From Methylobacillus sp. (lineage in GTDB: Bacteria > Pseudomonadota > Gammaproteobacteria > Burkholderiales > Methylophilaceae): 63,666 bases of DNA. Both the position numbers and the translations under genes were made by a program. This document shows positions 48,067-55,323 of the stretch, in pieces (within the stretch, counting starts at the first letter, position 1; the number at the start of each line of letters is the position of its first letter). A model generated the notes under the pieces. It saw only the letters and a program-made list of their open reading frames with translations. It ran no database searches and was not told the DNA's origin. The stretch spans positions 1 through 63,666 of the forward strand of contig JABBAU010000008.1 of the NCBI GenBank assembly GCA_018607785.1, written 5' to 3'.

Positions 48067-48090
48067 ATATAAGCAATCTACTGTCAAAAT

Positions 48091-48720
48091 TTAGTGAGCA
48101 ATAGATGTAATCTCAGCAGCAGCAGCAGCTGGATCAGCAGCACCGTAAATAGCAGCACCCGCAACAATAATCGCAGCACCTGCGTCTTTTACTTCTTGTG
48201 CTGTAGCAGCTTTAACACCACCAGCAACAGAAATTTTAGCGCCAGTGTTTAGAGCAGCAATTGCAGCAAGATCAGCAAATGGTGTATGACCAGCAGCTTG
48301 TGCATCAAGACCTGTATGAACACCTATGATATCAGCACCTGCAGCTACAGCTTCTTTTGCTAAAGATTCTTTATCGTCAACGTTAATCATGTCAACTTGG
48401 CATTCTTTACCATACTTCTTAGCAGCAGCAATAACGCCTTTGATTGTAGCAATTCCAGAAGCGCCTAGCACTGTACAGATATCTGCACCTGCTTTATAAA
48501 AAGGCTCAGCTTCATATTCACCCGCATCCATTGTTTTAAGATCAACAAGGATAAGGTTATTTGGAAATTTTGCTTTTAATGTTTCAAGTAATTTAATACC
48601 GTTGTGTTTGATACATGGTGTACCAATTTCTAAGATATCAACGTGAGGAGCAACTGTTTCTGCTAATGCTACTGTTGCGTCAAAATCTAATGAATCTAGT
48701 GCCATTTGTGTTAATGCCAT
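48091..48720 (-). CDS. hps: 3-hexulose-6-phosphate synthase
   Basis: Hps of 209 aa, an orotidine-5'-phosphate-decarboxylase-fold aldolase (also called HxlA). Typical blocks ILEIGTPCIKHNG, LVDLKTMDAGEYEA and VAGGVKAATA are visible. It condenses formaldehyde with ribulose-5-phosphate, the entry step of carbon assimilation. Codons are strikingly uniform (GCT/GCA for the many alanines), as for a very highly expressed gene. The ribosome site GGGAG (48729-48733) lies 8 nt before the ATG, and a near-consensus promoter lies about 100 bp upstream. Confidence 0.97.
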   Translation of the reverse strand: MALTQMALDSLDFDATVALAETVAPHVDILEIGTPCIKHNGIKLLETLKAKFPNNLILVDLKTMDAGEYEAEPFYKAGADICTVLGASGIATIKGVIAAAKKYGKECQVDMINVDDKESLAKEAVAAGADIIGVHTGLDAQAAGHTPFADLAAIAALNTGAKISVAGGVKAATAQEVKDAGAAIIVAGAAIYGAADPAAAAAEITSIAH

Positions 48721-48815
48721 GGTTTAATCTCCCATATTTAAAATTACTTTATTAATAAACATCTACGCTAAAAACTCGTAAAACTTTTTTCTCATTTAGG
48801 TCGAGTAGACCGAGG

Positions 48816-48844
48816 ATAATATAACTTCAGTTAAATATTGTCAA
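48816..48844 (-). promoter_or_regulatory. Near-consensus sigma70 promoter of hps
   Basis: On the minus strand TTGACA (-35, plus-strand 48839-48844) is separated by exactly 17 bp from TATTAT (-10, 48816-48821). This is a perfect -35 and a five-of-six -10. Transcription would start near 48808, giving an 85-90 nt leader that opens with a GGTC/GACC hairpin (48799-48811). Confidence 0.75.
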
Positions 48845-48862
48845 TTAACGAAGTTGTATCTC

Positions 48863-49813
48863 TTAAAGTTTTTGACTTAGTGCATCCTCTAATTTATTTT
48901 GATCAATAACAAAGTTTCTGATACCCTCTGCTAGCTTCTCAGTGGCCATAGCATCTTCATTATGATCGAATCTAAATTGATCCTCCTCAAGTTTGGATGG
49001 CTTTTCTTTGCTTGCTCCATTATCTTTTAGATGTTGTGGAAGATCTCCCTCGGTTGCATCTAATTCCTCAATCAGAGCTGGACCAATTGTTAAACGATCA
49101 CAACCAGATAATGCTGTAATTTCACCAATATTTCTAAATGATGCACCCATTACGACTGTTTTGAATCCATGTTCCTTATACCAGCTATATATATTTCTAA
49201 CTGAAACAACGCCTGGGTCAGTTTCTGAGGTGTATTCTTCGCCTGTGCTTGCTTTATACCAATCTAAAATCCTTCCTACAAATGGAGATATTAGGAAAAC
49301 ACCTGCTTCCGCACAAGCTCTTGCCTGCGCAAAACTAAATAGTAAAGTTAAATTACAGTTAATACCCTCTTTTTCAAGAATTTCACCGGCCTTAATACCT
49401 TCCCATGTTGATGCTAGTTTAATTAAAACCCTATCTTTTGTTAAGCCAGCCTCTTCATATAGAGAGATAATTTTTTTACCCTTAGCGACCATTTTGTCAA
49501 TATTGAAAGAAAGGCTAGCGTCAACTTCGGTAGATATTCTTCCAGGAATATGTTTAGATATTTCTAATCCAACAAGAACAGCTAACTTATCTGCAGCATC
49601 TTCGATTTGTTGGGCTTTATCAGAGCTCTTAGCTTTTGCGTATGCTATAGCCTCTTCAATCATGGGTTCACATTGTGGCAGCTTACTTGCCTTCAATAAT
49701 AAAGAAGGGTTCGTTGTAGCGTCTACAGGTTTTAAAGATTTAATTGCATCAACCTCCCCTGTATCTGCAACAATTGTTGTCATTGTTTTTAGTTGTTCGA
49801 GTAATGAAGCCAT
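48863..49813 (-). CDS. tal: Transaldolase
   Basis: TalB-type transaldolase of 316 aa. The Schiff-base lysine K132 in [11 protein letters not shown] has the same number as in E. coli, and the N-terminal [10 protein letters not shown] motif is intact. It exchanges dihydroxyacetone units between sugar phosphates and helps regenerate ribulose-5-phosphate for the RuMP cycle. It lies upstream of hps on the same strand but hps has its own promoter 3' of tal. A 280-codon open frame on the opposite strand is a shadow. Confidence 0.96.
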   Translation of the reverse strand: MASLLEQLKTMTTIVADTGEVDAIKSLKPVDATTNPSLLLKASKLPQCEPMIEEAIAYAKAKSSDKAQQIEDAADKLAVLVGLEISKHIPGRISTEVDASLSFNIDKMVAKGKKIISLYEEAGLTKDRVLIKLASTWEGIKAGEILEKEGINCNLTLLFSFAQARACAEAGVFLISPFVGRILDWYKASTGEEYTSETDPGVVSVRNIYSWYKEHGFKTVVMGASFRNIGEITALSGCDRLTIGPALIEELDATEGDLPQHLKDNGASKEKPSKLEEDQFRFDHNEDAMATEKLAEGIRNFVIDQNKLEDALSQKL

Positions 49814-49887
49814 TAATTTCTCCGTATTTTTTTAAATAAGTATTATGTAATTTCGATCCTAGTTTTTAAAAACAGACCGGGCTGAAC

Positions 49888-49917
49888 ATTTTAACAAAAT
49901 TTATCAAATAACAACAA
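49888..49917 (-). promoter_or_regulatory. Candidate promoter for tal
   Basis: On the minus strand TTGTTG (49912-49917), an 18-bp spacer, then TAAAAT (49888-49893), followed by a GC-containing stretch. This would start transcription about 80 bp before the tal ATG. The boxes are moderate matches. Confidence 0.35.
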
Positions 49918-50016
49918 TATTTCTACTAAATATAAAATGTTTAGTTAAATTAGAATTAAATTTAATATCTAATTAACAAGTTTATTTAAGAAAACGTTTA
50001 AGTCGACAACTAATCC

Positions 50017-50022
50017 TATAAT
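50017..50022 (+). promoter_or_regulatory. Candidate -10 box of ppsA
   Basis: A perfect TATAAT lies 50 bp before the ppsA start. The expected -35 area is not a consensus hexamer but contains the palindromes AAACGTTT (49992-49999) and GTCGAC (50002-50007), which could bind a regulator. The tal-ppsA intergenic region (49814-50071) holds no gene. Confidence 0.4.
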
Positions 50023-50071
50023 GTGGCAAAATTACGTTCTTTACAGATATTGATTATTCCAAAGGTAACTC

Positions 50072-52435
50072 ATGACTCAAAGTATAATTTCTTTCGAAAA
50101 GCTCAGAAATAAAGATGTCGCTGTTGTAGGCGGCAAAAATGCATCGCTAGGTGAAATGATATCTCAACTTAAGGCAAAAGGTGTGAGAGTCCCAACAGGT
50201 TTTGCAACGACTGCGGATGCCTTTAACGACTTTTTGAGTCAAAATCAGTTAGGCACAAAAATTGAAGAAGAATTAAAAGATCTTGATATTAACGACGTTG
50301 TAAAGCTTGCTGAAAGTGGAAAGAAAATTCGAAAATGGATTCTAGACACCCCATTTTCAAAAGAGTTAGAGACAAATATAAAAAGTCACTATGAAAATTT
50401 ATTAGATAAGTCACCTAACGGTACTACATTTGCAGTTCGGTCATCAGCAACAGCAGAAGATTTACCTGATGCATCATTTGCTGGACAACAAGAAAGTTTT
50501 TTAAACATTCATGGTATCGATAATATCAAACAAGCGATTAAAGAGGTATTTGCTTCTTTATATAACGATCGTGCAATTTCATATCGGGTCCATAAAAACT
50601 TCATTCATTCTGAAGTGGCTATTTCAGCTGGGATACAACAGATGGTGAGAAGTGATATGGGTTCATCAGGTGTTATGTTCACAATTGATACAGAATCAGG
50701 TTTTAAGGATGTGATTTTTATTACCTCATCCTATGGGCTTGGTGAGACAGTGGTTCAGGGAGCGGTAAATCCAGACGAATTTTATGTACATAAATCACTT
50801 CTAAAATTGAAAAAAAATGCCATTGTTAGAAAATCTATCGGATCCAAAAAAATAAAAATGGTTTTTAGTGAAGATACGAAAGCGGGGCTTAGTACAAACA
50901 CAGTAGATGTTGAAGAAGATTTATCAAATCAATTTAGTATTAACGAAAGTGACGTAAAAGAGTTAGCTGAATACGCCATGATTATTGAATCTCATTACGG
51001 ATGTCCAATGGATATCGAGTGGGGGAAAAATGGACTTGATGGTAATTTATACATACTTCAAGCAAGACCTGAGACAGTTAAATCGCAGAATCAAAATACC
51101 ACTGAAACTTATTCTTTAAAAGAAACAAGTAAAGCATTGGTTGCTGGGAGAGCGGTCACACAAAAAATTGGTATAGGGCCTGTAAAAATTGTTAAAGATC
51201 CGTCAGAAATGCATACCGTCCAACCAGGTGATGTTCTTGTAGCTGATATGACTGATCCAAATTGGGAGCCTGTTATGAAAAGAGCCTCGGCATTAGTTAC
51301 AAATCGCGGTGGCAGGACATGCCATGCAGCAATAATTGCTAGAGAGCTCGGTATTCCTGCAATTGTGGGGAGTGTCAATGCAACAGAACTTCTCACCGAG
51401 CAGGAAACTGTAACAGTATCATGCTCTGAGGGAGAAACGGGCATAGTCTATCAAGGTAAATTAGATTTTGATATTAAAGTTCAAGATGATGGCGATTTAC
51501 CAAAAATACCCATCAAGCTAATGATGAATGTGGGGAATCCAGATATGGCTTTTACCTTCGCACAAATCCCTAACGACGGTGTAGGTTTGGCAAGGCTTGA
51601 GTTTGTAATTAATAATATGATAGGCATTCATCCGAAAGCCATATTGAATTATGATGCGATGCCTGAAGATATCCAAAATGCAATTGACTATAAATCTAGA
51701 GGATATGCTTCCCCTAAAGACTTTTATGTAAATAAAGTGACTGAGGGAGTTGCCACTATTGCGTCAGCATTTTTTCCAAAGCCAGTAATTGTGAGAATGT
51801 CAGACTTTAAATCAAACGAGTACAAGAAGTTAGTCGCTGGTGATATTTACGAACCTGATGAAGAAAACCCAATGATTGGTTTTAGAGGTGCTGCAAGATA
51901 TATATCCGATCAATTTAAAGATTGCTTTAAGCTTGAATGTGAAGCTATGATAAAAGCAAGAAATGAAATGGGTTTAACTAATATTGAATTGATGATTCCT
52001 TTTGTGAGGACATTAAAAGAAGCTGAAGCTGTGATTGATTTACTCGAGGAGAATGGTCTTAAGCGCGGGGTAAATGGATTGAGACTTATTATGATGTGTG
52101 AAGTCCCATCCAACGCTATTTTAGCAAAAGAATTCCTAAAATACTTTGATGGATTCTCAATCGGATCAAACGATTTAACTCAATTGACACTGGGGACTGA
52201 TAGAGATTCAGGTATTTTAGCAGATGGTTTTGATGAAAGAGACCCTGCAGTTATGAAGTTAATTGAATTAGCAATCTCTGGGGCTAAAACAAATAAAAAA
52301 TATGTGGGCATCTGTGGACAAGGCCCTTCGGATCACCCAGATTTTGCAAAATGGCTACTAGACCAAAAAATGGATTCGATGTCATTAAATCCTGATACAG
52401 TAATAAGTACATGGAAAAGTTTAAGCAAAAAATAA
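50072..52435 (+). CDS. ppsA: Phosphoenolpyruvate synthase
   Basis: PpsA of 787 aa (E. coli 792). The N-terminal ATP-grasp-like pyruvate/ATP domain starts with VVGGKNASLGEM, the swivelling phosphohistidine domain has GGRTCHAAIIAREL with H418, and the C-terminal PEP-utilising barrel contains FSIGSNDLTQL. It makes PEP from pyruvate with ATP going to AMP and phosphate. It is immediately followed by ppsR, which identifies it as PEP synthase rather than pyruvate phosphate dikinase. In a RuMP organism it links pyruvate from the Entner-Doudoroff branch to gluconeogenesis. Confidence 0.96.
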   Translation: MTQSIISFEKLRNKDVAVVGGKNASLGEMISQLKAKGVRVPTGFATTADAFNDFLSQNQLGTKIEEELKDLDINDVVKLAESGKKIRKWILDTPFSKELETNIKSHYENLLDKSPNGTTFAVRSSATAEDLPDASFAGQQESFLNIHGIDNIKQAIKEVFASLYNDRAISYRVHKNFIHSEVAISAGIQQMVRSDMGSSGVMFTIDTESGFKDVIFITSSYGLGETVVQGAVNPDEFYVHKSLLKLKKNAIVRKSIGSKKIKMVFSEDTKAGLSTNTVDVEEDLSNQFSINESDVKELAEYAMIIESHYGCPMDIEWGKNGLDGNLYILQARPETVKSQNQNTTETYSLKETSKALVAGRAVTQKIGIGPVKIVKDPSEMHTVQPGDVLVADMTDPNWEPVMKRASALVTNRGGRTCHAAIIARELGIPAIVGSVNATELLTEQETVTVSCSEGETGIVYQGKLDFDIKVQDDGDLPKIPIKLMMNVGNPDMAFTFAQIPNDGVGLARLEFVINNMIGIHPKAILNYDAMPEDIQNAIDYKSRGYASPKDFYVNKVTEGVATIASAFFPKPVIVRMSDFKSNEYKKLVAGDIYEPDEENPMIGFRGAARYISDQFKDCFKLECEAMIKARNEMGLTNIELMIPFVRTLKEAEAVIDLLEENGLKRGVNGLRLIMMCEVPSNAILAKEFLKYFDGFSIGSNDLTQLTLGTDRDSGILADGFDERDPAVMKLIELAISGAKTNKKYVGICGQGPSDHPDFAKWLLDQKMDSMSLNPDTVISTWKSLSKK

Positions 52436-53242
52436 ATGGCCAAAAATAAAAGGACAGCCTTTTTTATATCAGATGGAACTGGTATTACGGCTGGTTCACT
52501 AGGAGGTTTATTAGCACATTTCCCCGAAACTGAATTTGATCAAATTAGGATTCCATTTACAGACTCAATTGAAAAAGTTGAGGACGCTCAAAAGAGAGTT
52601 GCCAATGCAAAAATGATGACTGGGTCAAGACCTATCGTTATTATGTCAATTGGTAATCAAGTGTTAAGAAATGAGCTAAAAGCTGTTGATGCTTATTATA
52701 TTGATCTATTTGATTCTTTCATTCACCCTCTTGGGGTTGAGCTTAATGAGTCAGCCTTGACAACACCCGGCGTTTCTCACAGTATAAAAACAAATCAATA
52801 CGGCTCGCGAATGGAAGCGATAAATTTTGCTTTAGGTCATGATGATGGAATGACTCACACCGGTCTTAATCAAGCACAAGTTATACTTGTGGGTGTTTCT
52901 AGAAGTGGAAAAACTCCAACGAGTATCTATTTAGCAATGCAGTTTGGTATTAAAGCTGCAAACTATCCACTTATTCCTGAAGATTTCGAAAGAGGAAAGC
53001 TTCCACCTATTCTTGAAGGTTACCTTGATAAAATATTCGGACTTACGATTAAGGCTGAACGATTACATTCTTTAAGAAGTGAAAGAAGACCGGACAGTAA
53101 CTATGCATCTCTCTCAAACTGTAGACATGAGATTGGTCAGGCAGAAGAATTAATGAAAAAGGTTGGTATCCCAACCGCAGATTCAACCTCAAAGTCGGTT
53201 GAAGAGCTTTCAGCCATCATCATACAATTTATGAAAAATTAA
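52436..53242 (+). CDS. ppsR: PEP synthase regulatory protein (kinase/pyrophosphorylase, DUF299)
   Basis: Bifunctional regulator of 268 aa with P-loop GVSRSGKT at residues 153-160 and the DUF299 N-terminus FFISDGTGITA. It uses ADP to phosphorylate and inactivate PpsA at a Thr near the catalytic His, and phosphate to reactivate it, sensing cellular energy state. The start codon directly follows the ppsA stop with no gap. It ends convergently with the glutathione peroxidase gene, sharing TTAA. Confidence 0.95.
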   Translation: MAKNKRTAFFISDGTGITAGSLGGLLAHFPETEFDQIRIPFTDSIEKVEDAQKRVANAKMMTGSRPIVIMSIGNQVLRNELKAVDAYYIDLFDSFIHPLGVELNESALTTPGVSHSIKTNQYGSRMEAINFALGHDDGMTHTGLNQAQVILVGVSRSGKTPTSIYLAMQFGIKAANYPLIPEDFERGKLPPILEGYLDKIFGLTIKAERLHSLRSERRPDSNYASLSNCRHEIGQAEELMKKVGIPTADSTSKSVEELSAIIIQFMKN

Positions 53243-53784
53243 TTTTTAAAGTAAGGCTCAAGAAGTCCCATAATCTCAGAAGACTCAGGACCTACGGTAC
53301 TTGGAAAAACAAAAGCTGTTTCAGCATTTGGCATCACAATAAACTTATAAAAATTCCACATGGGCGCTTCCCCTGTCATTTTTTTTAAATTCCTATAAAC
53401 AGGATTTACATTTGGACCAACAACGTTCGATTTACTCATCATAGGAAAATCTACAGCATAGGTTAACTTGCAAAAGTCTTGAATTTCCTTGTCTGTTTTG
53501 AATTCTTGATTAAAATCGTTTGAGGGAAATCCTACTATCAATAAATCTTTACTATGTTGCTTATAAAGCTTCTCAAGTCCCTCAAACTGGGAGGTAAAGC
53601 CACATTTACTTGCTGTATTTACAAAAAGAATTGGTTTCTCTTGATATTCACACAAGTTAAACTTTTCTCCCTGCAGAGTTTTTAAATCTTGATTATAAAA
53701 ATCCATACAAGCAGAATATACTGGGTTAACGAAAAGTAAAAACAAAAAGGTAACAAAAATATTATTTTTCAAAATGGGCCTCAT
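53239..53784 (-). CDS. Exported glutathione peroxidase (Cys type)
   Basis: Glutathione peroxidase family protein of 181 aa with an N-terminal signal peptide (about 1-25), hence probably periplasmic. The peroxidatic residue is cysteine, C61 in NTASKCGFTSQ, rather than selenocysteine; NPVYRNLKKMTG and WNFYKF (Trp of the active site) follow. It would reduce hydroperoxides, including lipid hydroperoxides, probably with thioredoxin-like donors. It may form an operon with the upstream nuclease gene, 23 bp away. Confidence 0.9.
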   Translation of the reverse strand: MRPILKNNIFVTFLFLLFVNPVYSACMDFYNQDLKTLQGEKFNLCEYQEKPILFVNTASKCGFTSQFEGLEKLYKQHSKDLLIVGFPSNDFNQEFKTDKEIQDFCKLTYAVDFPMMSKSNVVGPNVNPVYRNLKKMTGEAPMWNFYKFIVMPNAETAFVFPSTVGPESSEIMGLLEPYFKN

Positions 53785-53807
53785 TTTTAATAGTTAGATT
53801 CTTAGAT

Positions 53808-54323
53808 TTATTTTCGTATTTTACGCCATTTCCAAGGAGCTATTGGTTTTTTTTCTTCCCAAAGACCCAGTTGATTTTTTTTTGCATTTTTTTCAGCATA
53901 ATCATATGCCTTTTGATCTGAAGGACTTTGTTGATTTTGATATCTCTTAAAATGCCATGCATATCCACTTGAAATCTGTAACAAATTAATATCAGCCCCA
54001 TTCAAAATAACCTTTGCTAAGACTCTTTTATAACGATCGACTGTATATGGCTTACCTTCATTTGGTTTCGATTCTAAAAAAACCCACCTATTATTAATCG
54101 CTTCACTTAATTGATTTTTTGATTCCAATCCATAAGCTTGATTTTTTTCAGGAGCGTCGATACCTGTCAGTCTTATTTTGAATTGATTTCCATATTTATC
54201 AACGACATGTATCGTATCGCCATCAACTATTTTACGAACTTTTGCTGTAAAATCTGCTCTTACAAAATTAATATTTATCGCAAAAATAATGATGACATTC
54301 ACAAAAAAAAGTTTATTTTTCAT
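53808..54323 (-). CDS. Secreted thermonuclease (SNase-like) family protein
   Basis: SNase-fold nuclease of 171 aa with an N-terminal signal peptide (about 1-24). KIVDGDTIHV and IRLTGIDAPEKNQAYG are the family signatures (calcium and catalytic residues), followed by an arginine in VDRYKRVLAKV. It probably degrades nucleic acids in the periplasm or outside the cell. Its first 35 nt overlap, head to head, the start of the plus-strand gene at 54289, so the two signal peptides are encoded on opposite strands of the same DNA. Confidence 0.88.
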   Translation of the reverse strand: MKNKLFFVNVIIIFAININFVRADFTAKVRKIVDGDTIHVVDKYGNQFKIRLTGIDAPEKNQAYGLESKNQLSEAINNRWVFLESKPNEGKPYTVDRYKRVLAKVILNGADINLLQISSGYAWHFKRYQNQQSPSDQKAYDYAEKNAKKNQLGLWEEKKPIAPWKWRKIRK

Positions 54324-54846
54324 TTTTTCTCTTTTAATATCAAACGTTTTGAATGCTGCAAATCTTCAATACTTTGTAAACCAATCTAAGCAACAATACC
54401 TATCCATGCCTTACGACAGTTATGTCTATTATCCATCCCCAATGATGGATAAAGCAATCATAAATTTACCATCCTATTCGAATGTTAAAAAGTGTGCTTC
54501 TGATAATGTTACAGATGCAATTATTATCCTTAACCCAGTTTTAAGTTATCAGGCGCAAAGTACTATCTTATATGGCGATTTAAATGTAAAAATTTACCAG
54601 TCAAGGTCTGATAAAGAAACACATCCAGACAATTTCATCAAGGAAATGAAGATATCACTTTGGGAGGTTGTTAAGTTTGATAGGGTTACCATGGATTATT
54701 ATGTAAATGATATCTACACAAAACTACTTAGTAAGCTTTCTGTTGAGATTGAAAACGCTCAATTGAATTCGGACTACCCAACGAACGGCTCTTATTGTGA
54801 TCTACTAAATACTCTTAAAGAATCAAAAATAAACCTGAGATATTGA
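54289..54846 (+). CDS. Putative secreted protein of unknown function
   Basis: A 185-aa protein not recognised. A signal peptide ending near ALNAA (about residue 23-25) predicts export. The mature part has two cysteines (in VKKCASDN and SYCDLL) that could form a disulphide and a mixed alpha/beta pattern. The start could be either of two adjacent ATGs (54289 or 54292). It overlaps the nuclease gene head to head and converges on the membrane-protein gene at 54850 with a 3-bp gap. No function is proposed. Confidence 0.65.
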   Translation: MMTFTKKSLFFIFSLLISNVLNAANLQYFVNQSKQQYLSMPYDSYVYYPSPMMDKAIINLPSYSNVKKCASDNVTDAIIILNPVLSYQAQSTILYGDLNVKIYQSRSDKETHPDNFIKEMKISLWEVVKFDRVTMDYYVNDIYTKLLSKLSVEIENAQLNSDYPTNGSYCDLLNTLKESKINLRY

Positions 54847-54849
54847 TCT

Positions 54850-55323
54850 TTACTTATTTTTTGTTTCTAACGCATGGTAGATCTTTGTTAGGAGATACTC
54901 ACCTAATAAGAAAGATATTATTAAGATTATAAATGCTAATAGACCATCAAATAACCCATAAAAATTTATCTTATCCCCAAAAATAAGATTTGCCCCGTGA
55001 AGCATAATTACTTTAGAAAAAAACAATAACGCCCATAATGCAAAGAAGTATTTTAGTTTTAAAAAAAAGCCTTTTTTATCGCCAAAAAATTGTGAAAGTT
55101 TATGCTCTGCCTGCTTTGTTAAAACAATTAATAATTGTAAGAACATAGCAATAAAAATAGTGATAGAAAAAGACTCAACATAAATAGAGTGAGTAAATTC
55201 AGCGTAAACATTGAGTATTGTCATGTCGACAAGTATGCATATTAAATACACAAGAAATAATCTTTGAGAGTTATTTACAAACCTCCCACCAGCTTTAGTT
55301 AATCTTTTTTTATGTGAGGCCAT
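54850..55323 (-). CDS. Four-helix membrane protein of unknown function in an RND operon
   Basis: A 157-aa protein with a basic N-terminus and four predicted membrane helices (about 21-41, 47-68, 89-109 and 121-145). I do not recognise the family. Its start overlaps the stop of the RND pump gene by one nucleotide, so it is the last gene of that efflux operon and may modify or regulate the pump. No catalytic motif is visible. Confidence 0.72.
   Translation of the reverse strand: MASHKKRLTKAGGRFVNNSQRLFLVYLICILVDMTILNVYAEFTHSIYVESFSITIFIAMFLQLLIVLTKQAEHKLSQFFGDKKGFFLKLKYFFALWALLFFSKVIMLHGANLIFGDKINFYGLFDGLLAFIILIISFLLGEYLLTKIYHALETKNK

Noticed and set aside
48993-49835. A 280-codon open frame on the plus strand opposite tal
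   Set aside because: tal on the minus strand is a complete conserved enzyme with its catalytic lysine; the antisense frame has no recognisable domain and arises from tal codon bias.
50072-52435. Pyruvate phosphate dikinase as identity of this gene
   Set aside because: Length, N-terminus and the directly adjoining ppsR identify PEP synthase; PPDK is usually longer (about 870-900 aa) with a different domain layout.
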